DNA of 10,584 bases from positions 1 through 10,584 of the forward strand of contig VGOF01000038.1 in NCBI GenBank assembly GCA_016875975.1. Reading direction: 5' to 3'. Under the pieces are notes generated by a model. The model did no database searches and was not told the DNA's origin. It worked only from the letters and a program-made list of their open reading frames with translations. Made by a program: the position numbers and the translations under genes. Position 1 is the first letter of the stretch, and every line of letters starts with the position of its first letter. Positions 1 through 6,495 of the stretch are shown here, piece after piece. Source of the DNA: Chloroflexota bacterium. Lineage in GTDB: Bacteria > Chloroflexota > Dehalococcoidia > GIF9 > UBA5629.

Positions 1-584
1 AAGAATACCGTGTTGTATCCTAATGTGCTTTGTATCTGCTCCATGGCCTTGACCAGGTCCATGGCCAGGTCGACATTTGTAGGGCTGTTCTTGAACATAT
101 ACTTGAATTTTTTTTGATCCGCAAAGACATTTCTGGAAAAGGCTAGGTTCACACCGCCGCCGAATATGCAGATTATTCTGTCTTCTGCTATATTTTGCAT
201 GACTGCCATCTGGGCTTCGGTTCTGATTGGGCCAGCCACCAGCGCTATGGGCTTGTGCTTGGCGATGAGGTCTTTGTATGCCAGCACTACATCCTGGATT
301 GGTATGCCGGCCTCGAGGTCTCTAGTATCTGCTGTGACTATCTTTATAGGGCGCTTGACACCATCGACCACAACGCCGCCTTCCTTGGCATTGATCTCAT
401 CTGCCGCCAGCATTGCTGCCCTGGACATGTCTTTGGCGATGGTGCCCAAGGCGCATGGGGCACCGATAATTATAGGTGGCGTTGATGGTTCTGTTGGTGC
501 CTTGGCACACGCTGCAACCGAGACAAGCAGCACGGCGGCCAGGGCTACGGCTAAACAACTGGCAAATTTGTTACGTGCAAGCAT
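1..584 (-). CDS. LivK-type branched-chain amino acid/organic acid ABC transporter substrate-binding lipoprotein, partial (C-terminus outside window)
   Basis: This is the extracytoplasmic solute-binding subunit of a HAAT-family (Liv-type) ABC importer. I translated the minus strand from the ATG at 582-584; 194 codons are visible before the left edge, with no stop. The N-terminus has a basic start (MLARNK), a hydrophobic segment and a lipobox ending in Cys26 (VAAC), so a lipid-anchored protein is expected. After it come the type 1 periplasmic-binding fold features of this family: IIIGAP near residue 37, AAMLAADEIN, IKIVTADTR, a YKDLIAKHKP segment and ALVAGP. A GGAGG at 597-601 lies upstream, at a slightly long spacing. 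Family members bind branched-chain amino acids but also aromatic acids, amides and urea, so the ligand is not known. A LivG-type ATPase sits at the other end of the window, but the two are not in one operon here. Confidence 0.9.
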   Translation of the reverse strand, partial: MLARNKFASCLAVALAAVLLVSVAACAKAPTEPSTPPIIIGAPCALGTIAKDMSRAAMLAADEINAKEGGVVVDGVKRPIKIVTADTRDLEAGIPIQDVVLAYKDLIAKHKPIALVAGPIRTEAQMAVMQNIAEDRIICIFGGGVNLAFSRNVFADQKKFKYMFKNSPTNVDLAMDLVKAMEQIQSTLGYNTVF

Positions 585-731
585 ATTCTTATTGCACCTC
601 CTCTTTATTCTGGACACGTATTGCTTTGGCTAAGATGCATCTTGATTCGTGTGTCTCTTTCCCCTCGGTGGTTCATTTTAGTGGGGAAGCGTTAGCATGT
701 ACAGATATATTATCTGTTGTATATTGTATAT

Positions 732-752
732 TGTCAATAGTCGTTTTTGACA
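732..752. promoter_or_regulatory. Inverted repeat overlapping the -35 box (candidate operator)
   Basis: TGTCAA (732-737) and TTGACA (747-752) are perfect reverse complements separated by 9 bp, and the right arm is the -35 hexamer itself. A 21-bp dyad in this position could bind a dimeric repressor. The arms are only 6 bp, so chance is a serious alternative. Confidence 0.25.
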
Positions 753-776
753 GCACTAAATACAAATGCGTATACT
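747..776 (+). promoter_or_regulatory. Sigma70-type promoter for the SDR gene at 921
   Basis: A perfect -35 hexamer TTGACA (747-752) and a -10 of TATACT (771-776, 5 of 6 consensus bases) are separated by 18 bp. Transcription would start near 783, leaving a leader of about 138 nt before the ATG. It lies in the intergenic region in the correct orientation. No other pair this good was seen upstream of the gene. Confidence 0.6.
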
Positions 777-920
777 ATTGTGGTTTTGTGGTTGTTTTTT
801 GCTTGGTTGTGGCGGTGTGTATGGTTTCATTTTTTGTTTCACTGAGTGCGAACCAAATCCTGGCAGGCGGTTGTTCTGTTGGGTTTAAAAAATAAGTAGA
901 TTCTGAAAGGAGACTGGACT

Positions 921-1685
921 ATGGATACATCTTATCTTTCTTTAACAGGAAAGGTGGCACTGGTTACCGGGGGTAGCCGTGGTATCGGGAAGGCTATTGC
1001 GCTGCAATTTGCAGATGCTGGAGCGGATGTTATTGTTAGTAGCAGGAAGCTAGCCGATTTGGAAAAAGTAGCCGAGGAGATCAGAGGAATGGGCAGGCGA
1101 GGTCTGGCAGTATCGGCACATAATGCCAAAATGGACGAGCTGCGGAATTTAGTTGAGAAGGTGAAAGAGGAATTTGGGCGAATTGATATTTTGGTAAACA
1201 ACGCGGCGACTAATCCCATCATGTGCTCGGTTTTGGATATGGACGAGCCTCCATTTGACATAATTATGAATGTCAACATTAAGGGATATTTCTTCTTAAG
1301 CCAGGCGGCTGCTAAGATGATGGCTAAGCAGGGAGGGGGGGTCATAATCAATGTGGCTTCTGTGGGTGGTATTAGTCCGGACCCGGGGTTGGCTGCCTAT
1401 TGCATGAGCAAGGCTGCCATTATAATGATGACTAAAGCTATGGCGCTTGAGCTGGGTCATGATAATATACGGGTGAATGCTATAGCTCCGGGTATTGTTA
1501 AAACGAGGTTCAGCCAGGCTCTGTGGAGCAACCCAGACATATTGAATCCCGAGCTTGAGAAAATGCCTCTAAGGCGTATATCGGAGCCTGAAGAGATAGC
1601 CCGGACTGCGTTATATCTGGCATCGGATGCCTCAAACTTTATGACTGGCCATACCGTTGTCTTAGATGGTGGGGCAAATCTATAA
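921..1685 (+). CDS. Short-chain dehydrogenase/reductase (SDR), FabG/glucose-dehydrogenase-like
   Basis: This 254-aa classical SDR is of normal family length and is predicted cytoplasmic. The Rossmann nucleotide-binding motif TGGSRGIG is at residues 16-23. SSRK at 40-43 (Arg42 after the second strand) hints at NADP(H) preference. NNAA is at 93-96, and the catalytic tetrad is complete: Asn119, Ser147, Tyr160, Lys164 (YCMSK). The C-terminus has the usual IRVNAIAPG and LDGG motifs. The ATG at 921 follows AAAGGAG (906-912) with 8 nt spacing. Family members interconvert hydroxyl and keto groups. With CoA-enzyme neighbours, a 3-hydroxyacyl-CoA or related alcohol/ketone substrate is plausible, but the sequence does not fix it. 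It appears to be transcribed alone from its own promoter; the next plus-strand gene starts about 174 bp later. Confidence 0.92.
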   Translation: MDTSYLSLTGKVALVTGGSRGIGKAIALQFADAGADVIVSSRKLADLEKVAEEIRGMGRRGLAVSAHNAKMDELRNLVEKVKEEFGRIDILVNNAATNPIMCSVLDMDEPPFDIIMNVNIKGYFFLSQAAAKMMAKQGGGVIINVASVGGISPDPGLAAYCMSKAAIIMMTKAMALELGHDNIRVNAIAPGIVKTRFSQALWSNPDILNPELEKMPLRRISEPEEIARTALYLASDASNFMTGHTVVLDGGANL

Positions 1686-1761
1686 TTAGTGATACTGGTG
1701 CTGTGACTAACTATTGACCCTTGTGCCCCAGTCAGGTGGTTTTTCATACCTACAGCACTGC

Positions 1762-1777
1762 AGCCGAGGGCTCGGCT
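1762..1777 (+). terminator. GC-rich hairpin downstream of the SDR gene (weak terminator candidate)
   Basis: AGCCGA-GGGC-TCGGCT forms a 6-bp GC-rich stem with a 4-nt loop, 77 bp after the SDR stop. It is followed by TGTTCCTG and not a real U tract, so as an intrinsic terminator it is weak. It may only be a chance hairpin in the spacer. Confidence 0.22.
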
Positions 1778-1814
1778 TGTTCCTGGGTAAAGCGAATCCT
1801 GTGGTGAACCGTCG

Positions 1815-1823
1815 TGGTATATT
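1815..1823 (+). promoter_or_regulatory. Extended -10 promoter candidate for the DUF6125-like gene
   Basis: TGG followed by TATATT (TGn at 1815-1817, -10 at 1818-1823) matches the extended -10 form. No good -35 is present 17-18 bp upstream. Transcription would begin near 1830, leaving about 30 nt before the TTG start at 1860. That would place the ATG at 1833 almost on the transcript's first bases. The acyl-CoA ligase promoter at 8406-8434 uses a similar TGC-TATATT. Confidence 0.33.
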
Positions 1824-1847
1824 AGGTTTTCCATGACGCAAGCAAGT

Positions 1848-1855
1848 AAGGAGGT
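1848..1855 (+). promoter_or_regulatory. Shine-Dalgarno AAGGAGGT selecting the TTG start at 1860
   Basis: AAGGAGGT lies 4 nt before an in-frame TTG at 1860-1862. The alternative in-frame ATG at 1833 has only weak purine sequence ahead of it. The strong ribosome binding site therefore favours TTG as the real start and removes 9 residues from the longest reading. Confidence 0.6.
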
Positions 1856-1859
1856 AACT

Positions 1860-2414
1860 TTGGCGTCTTTAACAGATTACAGCGGTGATTTTTCTCCCCA
1901 ATTGCAGCTTAGCGAGTTCTCGCATGATACCCTGGTGCGGCTGCTGACAGTATATTCGCAACTCTATATTGCCATGGATGGATTCTGGTATCTGGCGGTT
2001 ATGGAGCGGCATGGCAATGACGAAGCCCTGGCATGTGATATGCGAGCTTGGGAAAGAGTGGCCAAATACGAAATGAAGAGGCTCACAGAAATCCTAAATA
2101 TCAACGGTCATGATGTGGTTGCCTTCATGAAGGCGTTACAGTTGACCCCTTGGTGTCAGAAGACCCAGTATGAGATGGAAATCGAGAGCCCGAACAGAGC
2201 GACTTTTACGGTTACCTATTGTCCTACATTAGATGCCTTAGAGAAAGAAGGAAAAGGGAGGCAAGTACCAATTTGTGCTGAGATAGAGCCCAAAATCATG
2301 GGATGGTATGCCTCCTTCTTCAATCCCGAAATAAAGTTCGAGCCTTTAACGCCACTTCCACGACAGAACAGGGAAGACGCCTGCTGCCGGTGGACAGTTT
2401 ATGCTAAGGGTTAA
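1860..2414 (+). CDS. DUF6125 / ATC-hydrolase-like small protein
   Basis: This is a 184-aa soluble protein if translated from TTG at 1860 (193 aa from ATG at 1833). There is no signal peptide or membrane segment. The N-terminal half is helical and contains MDGFWYLAVMERHG (about 39-52) and a WERVAKYEMKRL helix. The C-terminal half carries spaced cysteines: CP at 121, Cys139, and CCRW at 175-178. From memory this arrangement resembles DUF6125, related to the L-2-amino-thiazoline-4-carboxylate hydrolase-like family. Members are often found beside CoA-transforming genes and have no settled role in most genomes. The cysteines could bind a metal or serve catalysis; neither can be told from sequence. 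Its 3' end overlaps the HpaB-like gene on the other strand by 11 bp, with no terminator between them. The family call is a recollection of pattern and has not been checked by search. Confidence 0.72.
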   Translation: MASLTDYSGDFSPQLQLSEFSHDTLVRLLTVYSQLYIAMDGFWYLAVMERHGNDEALACDMRAWERVAKYEMKRLTEILNINGHDVVAFMKALQLTPWCQKTQYEMEIESPNRATFTVTYCPTLDALEKEGKGRQVPICAEIEPKIMGWYASFFNPEIKFEPLTPLPRQNREDACCRWTVYAKG

Positions 2415-3837
2415 TCCCTGCTATATCTTCGGCGATCTTTTTGCATCTGAGAAGTTCTTCTTTGGCCTCAGCGAGTATGGTCATCCTTTGAGTCATAAGT
2501 GAACCTTCACCGTGGAGCACCATCACTTCGTATTCAGAGGCAAGCCATCTCCTTATCAGGTCGTACATGCGCAATCTGTGTTCTGCTGGGATACCGGATT
2601 TGCCGCTGAGATACTTCTTCATATACTCGTGCGTTTCCGGATTTTGCCAGTCTTGGTAAGTAGGTTTGGTAATCAAGGAGCCACCTGAGATGTCTTGTAT
2701 TACTTTGACCAGGTCATGATACTTATCGGCGAAGTGGTATTTGCCAATGTTTGTAGTGACCGGGTTTGGCACAGGCATCCCGCCGTGCATGACATAATCT
2801 AAGCAGGCAGACCGGGTGAGGGCTTTCAGTGTCTGAAGGTACATCGCTGCGTCTGTGAGTTTCTCTCTGATGTGAGGGACATTGAGCACGCCGTTGTATT
2901 CGGCTATTGCGTATGCCATTCCCACAAACATCTCGGATATAGGTATTCGATAGGCGCAACCGGTGCGCCGGTGCAGTAGGCCGAAGTGAAGGGCGATTAG
3001 GCCGGCGTGTTGCCACTCGCCACAAAGGAAGACACGTTCCCATGGGACCAGGACATCGTCAAAGATAATCAGGGAATCAGTGTGCATTCTCAGTGGGCGG
3101 GGGCAGGGAAATTCCATCGGCCCGATTTCCGATTTGACTGGACGGCAAATCTGCTTCAGTCCCTTTGTGTTGCAGGGGATGGCGAAGGCTACCGCGTAGT
3201 CCTTGTCTTGCTCTGTCATGGCTCGGCATGGGATAGCGAAGATCTCGTTGGAGTAGGCTGCGCCGGTGATATGCATCTTGGCACCCCTGACGATAATGCC
3301 TTTGCTATTCTTATCGACTACGCGGACGTAGAAGTCAGGATGCACTTGTTTTGGGTCAGACGGACGCAATAACCTGTCTCCCTTGACGTCTGTCACTGCC
3401 GAGACTATGGCAGTGTCTTCTTTCATGAGGTATTTGCGGAAATTGTTTATTCGGTCGATGTAGTCCTTGTTGCCAATCATATTGGCGGTGATTTGTATGG
3501 CGTTCAGCGCATCGGCACCGATATCTTTAGCCAGGGGGATATAACCGTCAGCGTAGGCAGTGAATTCGATGATGAGGTCAGTAGCCTTCAGCAGGTCTTC
3601 GCCTGTTTTGGGGATGTAATAGTATCTGCTTACTTCCTCACCTAGCTCAGGGTCGAACACTATAGCCAAGTCCTTATATTTCGGCAGTTCGGCTGCTTCG
3701 TAGTCCAAAGCCATTGTGTCAACGCATGTTTTTAGTGCGCGATGAGTGGTGACATCTTTCACCTTCTCGCCGTACATATAGACTTCTCGCCCATCTTTCA
3801 GGCTTTCCTTATATTGCTTTACTGTTCTTAGACCCAT
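2404..3837 (-). CDS. 4-hydroxyphenylacetate 3-monooxygenase (HpaB) / 4-hydroxybutyryl-CoA dehydratase superfamily flavoprotein
   Basis: This 477-aa protein has full family length, with an acyl-CoA-dehydrogenase-like fold that binds FAD. Features running along it include REVYMYGEKVKD (17-28), TDVKGDR (149-155), RGAKMHITGA (184-193), a DVLVPWERVFL strand (261-271) and a helical C-terminal domain with GKSGIP and LHGEGS. The overall match is closer to 4-hydroxybutyryl-CoA dehydratase/vinylacetyl-CoA isomerase than to aromatic hydroxylases. However, the [4Fe-4S] ligands known from the Clostridium enzyme (Cys99, Cys103, His292, Cys299) are mostly missing. By my hand alignment they correspond to Pro101, Asp105, His289 and Tyr296, and the catalytic Tyr296/Lys300 to Gly293/Arg297. 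It may therefore be a cluster-free flavoenzyme acting on a CoA thioester or an aromatic/phenolic compound. The ATG follows GGAGG (3847-3851) with 9 nt spacing. It is the last gene of the DUF35-thiolase operon, 87 bp after the thiolase. Confidence 0.88.
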   Translation of the reverse strand: MGLRTVKQYKESLKDGREVYMYGEKVKDVTTHRALKTCVDTMALDYEAAELPKYKDLAIVFDPELGEEVSRYYYIPKTGEDLLKATDLIIEFTAYADGYIPLAKDIGADALNAIQITANMIGNKDYIDRINNFRKYLMKEDTAIVSAVTDVKGDRLLRPSDPKQVHPDFYVRVVDKNSKGIIVRGAKMHITGAAYSNEIFAIPCRAMTEQDKDYAVAFAIPCNTKGLKQICRPVKSEIGPMEFPCPRPLRMHTDSLIIFDDVLVPWERVFLCGEWQHAGLIALHFGLLHRRTGCAYRIPISEMFVGMAYAIAEYNGVLNVPHIREKLTDAAMYLQTLKALTRSACLDYVMHGGMPVPNPVTTNIGKYHFADKYHDLVKVIQDISGGSLITKPTYQDWQNPETHEYMKKYLSGKSGIPAEHRLRMYDLIRRWLASEYEVMVLHGEGSLMTQRMTILAEAKEELLRCKKIAEDIAGINP

Positions 3838-3924
3838 TGCTTGAAACCTCCTTCTTAACTTATGTTCTGTGGTCTAGAGTCGTGTTCGTGGCACTAATGG
3901 GTATTTCTAACAAATCGAGTTGTA

Positions 3925-5073
3925 TTATTTCTTGAGGATTGTGACGCCTCCGATGTGGTTCCAGCCAAATACCTGCGATAGGCCTACCTTCGGATGATTG
4001 ACCTGCCGTGGCCCGGCTTGCCCTCTGAGCTGCCACATTATCTCGCAGACTTGTCCCAGGCCTGAAGCTCCCGGTGGCTCGCCTTTGCATTGGATTCCAC
4101 CACTCGGATTGACAGGTAGTCTGCCAGTGATGTCGAATGTGCCCTCTCTGAGCAGGTGGTAGGCTTCTCCCGGCCGGCATAGGCCGAGTTGCTCAATGTG
4201 CACTAGCTCGTGTGCTGACTCTGTATCTTGCACTTCGACAACCTCGATGTCCCCGGGGCCGATGCCTGCTTCTTTGTAGGCCTGTTCACCCGCAGCTACT
4301 ACTACCGGGCGTCCTTTCTTTTTCGTGGTAATGCTATAAGCGGAGCTTGGTTCCAGAATAGGGGAAGGATAATCAGCCGTTGCCATTACTGATGCTGCCA
4401 GGTAAACAGGTTGAGAGATATTGTGTTTTCTAGCAATTTTCTTGCTGCAAACTACTACTGCTGCTGCACCATCGTCTGGGGAACAGAAATTATAGAGATG
4501 TAGTGGCCAGGCGACATAAGGGGACTTCAGGACTTGCTCTATTGTGAATTCCTGACGGAACATTGCGTATGGGTTCAAGCGGCCATACTTATGAGCCTTG
4601 ACAGCCACCCTGGCGAAATCCTCTTCAGTAGCTCCGTACTCGTACATATATCTCTGAGCTACCATGGCGAATGCGCTAGGGCTTGCTTTCATGCCTAGTG
4701 TGTTTTGCCAAGGCTCACCAAGGTCTTGGAACATGCCTTGATGTTTATCTATGCCGAAGACTAGAACTGCATCGCATGAGCCGCTGGAGATAGCATCTCG
4801 TGCGAGTCTGAGCATAGCTCCTCCTGTAGCGCAGGCGGCTCTTATGTCGTAGATAGGGATTCCAGTCTGTCCCACGCCTTGTAATATCTCAGCTCCGAGC
4901 TGTGGCCTATTGAGCAGGACTGTGCCACAAAGGGCGAGCTGGATGTCTTTGAAAGTCATGTTGGCATCCTTGAGTGCCATGGTTATAGCTTCCAGTGCTA
5001 TATCTGCTGGGTCTTTCTCCCGATATCTTCCAAAGGGGTGCATGCCAACGCCGGCTAGGACTACATCTTCCAT
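3925..5073 (-). CDS. SCP-x/lipid-transfer-type thiolase (acetyl-CoA acetyltransferase-like)
   Basis: This 382-aa thiolase-superfamily protein has the usual length of the SCP-x/archaeal acetoacetyl-CoA thiolase branch. The nucleophilic cysteine is Cys81 in RAACATGG (78-85). HLYNFCSPDDGAAAVVV (192-208) is the conserved core strand-turn. VQDTESAHELVHIEQLGL (281-298) carries His288. NPSGG is at 322-326. Two expected catalytic elements are changed: the motif normally written GHPxGATG reads GEPPGASG (331-338), with Glu332 for His, and the C-terminal CxG position reads GWNHIGG (370-376). GEPxGASG variants occur, as I recall, in thiolases paired with DUF35 proteins. The DUF35 gene is directly upstream (56-bp gap), which fits a thiolase-DUF35 complex. 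The reaction could be thiolytic cleavage, Claisen condensation or a retro-aldol step as in steroid side-chain Ltp2-DUF35 enzymes. The ATG follows AGGAGGT with 7 nt spacing. Confidence 0.88.
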   Translation of the reverse strand: MEDVVLAGVGMHPFGRYREKDPADIALEAITMALKDANMTFKDIQLALCGTVLLNRPQLGAEILQGVGQTGIPIYDIRAACATGGAMLRLARDAISSGSCDAVLVFGIDKHQGMFQDLGEPWQNTLGMKASPSAFAMVAQRYMYEYGATEEDFARVAVKAHKYGRLNPYAMFRQEFTIEQVLKSPYVAWPLHLYNFCSPDDGAAAVVVCSKKIARKHNISQPVYLAASVMATADYPSPILEPSSAYSITTKKKGRPVVVAAGEQAYKEAGIGPGDIEVVEVQDTESAHELVHIEQLGLCRPGEAYHLLREGTFDITGRLPVNPSGGIQCKGEPPGASGLGQVCEIMWQLRGQAGPRQVNHPKVGLSQVFGWNHIGGVTILKK

Positions 5074-5129
5074 TTGTAGTACCTCCTATCATCAGATGTT
5101 ACGGTCATGTGTTCTTGTGTCTTGGCCAT

Positions 5130-5570
5130 TTATTTGACTGGGCGAAATTTGTAATACATCACTTTGTTGCCCATTTCGTCCTTTTCAAGTTCATCGAGGA
5201 TCAGCTCCATTTCCATGCCCACGCGTAATTTGTCAGGGTCGTTCTCGGTTAGATGAGACAGAACTGCCAGCCCCTCAGGCAGTTCTATCCAGCCCAGACC
5301 ATAGGGAACAAATGGGTCGGATGGCTTGTATGGTGGCGGTGCAGGATAATACATGATGGAATAGCTGTATAATTTGCCTCTTCTGCTGAGTTCTATGTGC
5401 TCTAAATCGCCGCTTTGGCACTGTTCACAGCGGCTTCTTCTGATGAAGTAAGTCTCGCCACAGGAACGGCATTTACTGCCTAGCAGAGACGGTTGTTCCT
5501 TGGGACTGGCAGGCAGTTTGATCATTCCTTCTTTTATGGGGACTTGCTTTTCCGCAGTACTTTTGCTCAA
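5130..5570 (-). CDS. DUF35 family OB-fold/zinc-ribbon acyl-CoA-associated protein
   Basis: This 146-aa protein has the two-part DUF35 layout. An N-terminal zinc ribbon has CRSC (34-37) and CEQC (48-51), giving Cys4. It is followed by an OB-fold with GKLYSYSIMYYPAPPPY (about 65-81), PYGLGWIELPEG and a RVGMEMELIL strand. In known systems DUF35 proteins bind thiolase-like partners and channel or position acyl-CoA substrates. Examples are the archaeal thiolase/HMG-CoA synthase complex and actinobacterial steroid aldolases. The start is TTG at 5568-5570, supported by GGAGG at 5577-5581 with 6 nt spacing; the first internal ATG (codon 16) would cut into the leader before the zinc ribbon. It is the first gene of a three-gene minus-strand operon with the thiolase and the HpaB-like protein. 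I saw no convincing promoter in the 208 bp upstream. Confidence 0.9.
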   Translation of the reverse strand: MSKSTAEKQVPIKEGMIKLPASPKEQPSLLGSKCRSCGETYFIRRSRCEQCQSGDLEHIELSRRGKLYSYSIMYYPAPPPYKPSDPFVPYGLGWIELPEGLAVLSHLTENDPDKLRVGMEMELILDELEKDEMGNKVMYYKFRPVK

Positions 5571-5576
5571 GGGTAA

Positions 5577-5581
5577 CCTCC
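5577..5581 (-). promoter_or_regulatory. Shine-Dalgarno deciding the TTG start of the DUF35 gene
   Basis: On the minus strand AGAGGAGGT stands 6 nt (counted from GGAGG) before TTG at 5570-5568. No ATG or GTG is available at this distance, so TTG is the likely initiator. Confidence 0.6.
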
Positions 5582-5778
5582 TCTATATGCTAAATTCTAT
5601 AATCTCATATCGAGCTTCGGTTTATGGCTTTTCTCACCTTGCCAGTGCTTGCCGGCATTCTCAGCAATAAGCAGGTTTATCTATTGCCACAGTTTGAAGC
5701 ATTGTTTATTGCCTGGACTAATGCACTGAAGCATGCACAAGGCAAAATTGAAATGAGTCACTCAAACTTCTGTTGTCG
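5582..5778. other. Non-coding spacer between the split lipoprotein gene and the DUF35 operon
   Basis: The minus-strand lipoprotein gene ends at 5779 and the DUF35 gene starts at 5570. I found no strong promoter or terminator here. TAGAAT appears as a possible -10 for the DUF35 operon on the minus strand, but no -35 accompanies it. TGAAGCAT occurs twice, about 40 bp apart. A plus-strand open frame through this spacer has no ribosome binding site and looks non-coding. Confidence 0.4.
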
Positions 5779-6393
5779 TCAATTTCCTGGTGGCGAACTA
5801 AGCATCTGGCATCTTAAGTCCCAGCTTGCTTCTCTTGCTTGCTCTAAATACAATGTGATCTGCTCCAGTTTATCTATGTATGTCGCTCGTACGCGCTGAA
5901 ATTCACTCATGTATCTCATATTGACAGATGATGCCGGGTCACTTAAGCGTTTCTCTGCTTCATTGAATGTCTTGTTAGCCTCTGTTTTCAACGTTTCTGT
6001 CAGGTTTTCGGCTTTGCTGATTTCCCACTCAAGTTGGTAATACCGCACCCACCACTGTCCCATAGTCACACTGGCAGCGTTCTTATCTAGCTCGTGGGCT
6101 GGCAAGTAGGGGTTTTCTGTCCAGACTCTGATAGCTAGTGCGTGACATTTGTCCAGTTGTGTCAACAGCGAAGCTACAAAGTCTGGCGATGGTAGCAGCT
6201 TAGCTAGTGTATGTGTTTCCTTGCTGCTTTCGGAGCTGTCTGGTGCCAGGCTAAGGCTGCTGACCTTTTGCCAGTCGAAGTGGTTAAGCTCCAGGGTTGT
6301 TAGATAGGCGCGCCTGGTGTAGTCTGCGGTAGAGCGATAGAATCTGTTGTCAGCGGCACTGCTTGCCCATCCATTTCCTGATAACTTGTCCAT
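5779..6393 (-). CDS. Hypothetical protein; probable C-terminal part of a TGA-interrupted lipoprotein
   Basis: From the first ATG (6391-6393) this frame encodes 204 aa with no family I recognise. It is mostly helical and rich in W/Y/E, with MGQWWVRYYQLEWEI in the middle and a long charged helix, possibly coiled-coil, near the C-terminus (KAENLTETLKTEANK onward, then RATYIDKLEQITLYLEQ). The ATG is a poor start: its only purine tract, GAGG, ends 2 nt before it. The same frame stays open for 46 more codons upstream to the TGA at 6532-6534, and those codons look coding (DNPDGNNYWYFYEDMDK runs straight through the ATG). No ATG, GTG or TTG occurs in those 46 codons. Beyond the TGA, still in frame, is the small lipoprotein. 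I therefore think this is the mature domain of a 302-codon lipoprotein (5779-6687) and not an independent gene. It ends with TGA, followed by a second TGA seven codons on. Confidence 0.55.
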   Translation of the reverse strand: MDKLSGNGWASSAADNRFYRSTADYTRRAYLTTLELNHFDWQKVSSLSLAPDSSESSKETHTLAKLLPSPDFVASLLTQLDKCHALAIRVWTENPYLPAHELDKNAASVTMGQWWVRYYQLEWEISKAENLTETLKTEANKTFNEAEKRLSDPASSVNMRYMSEFQRVRATYIDKLEQITLYLEQAREASWDLRCQMLSSPPGN

Positions 6394-6495
6394 ATCCTCG
6401 TAGAAATACCAATAATTGTTCCCATCAGGATTGTCTGGGCAAGTCTTGTTTATACTCCAAATGCTATCGCCCAGATATCGGGCAGTGAAAATGGG

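Larger units (their letters stand above)
585..920. other. Intergenic region between divergent livK-like and SDR genes
   Basis: This 336-bp region separates two divergently transcribed genes. The livK-proximal part holds its Shine-Dalgarno and a 12-bp perfect palindrome (AAGATGCATCTT, 632-643). I saw no convincing promoter for livK. The half nearer the SDR gene is T/G-rich on the plus strand and carries a strong sigma70-type promoter at 747-776, implying a leader of roughly 138 nt. I found no RNA gene, obvious riboswitch or terminator. Open frames crossing the region have no ribosome binding site or recognisable protein sequence. Confidence 0.6.

Noticed and set aside
632..643. 12-bp perfect palindrome AAGATGCATCTT upstream of the livK-like gene as operator
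   Set aside because: A perfect 12-bp palindrome is expected a few times by chance in a window of this size, and no promoter element was found around it.
166..895. Plus-strand open frames opposite and beyond the livK-like gene (166-633, 195-485, 476-895)
   Set aside because: The first two lie antisense to a clear LivK-type coding sequence. The third extends into T/G-rich spacer with no ribosome binding site and low-complexity translation.
1833..1835. ATG at 1833 as start of the DUF6125-like gene
   Set aside because: It has no Shine-Dalgarno and sits almost on the predicted transcript start. The TTG at 1860 has AAGGAGGT at a suitable distance.
3007..3372. Plus-strand 121-codon frame inside the HpaB-like gene, and similar frames at 4910-5228, 7614-8147 and 5624-5899
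   Set aside because: Those inside genes are antisense shadows of well-supported coding sequences. 5624-5899 lies mostly in spacer and has neither a ribosome binding site nor a recognisable product.
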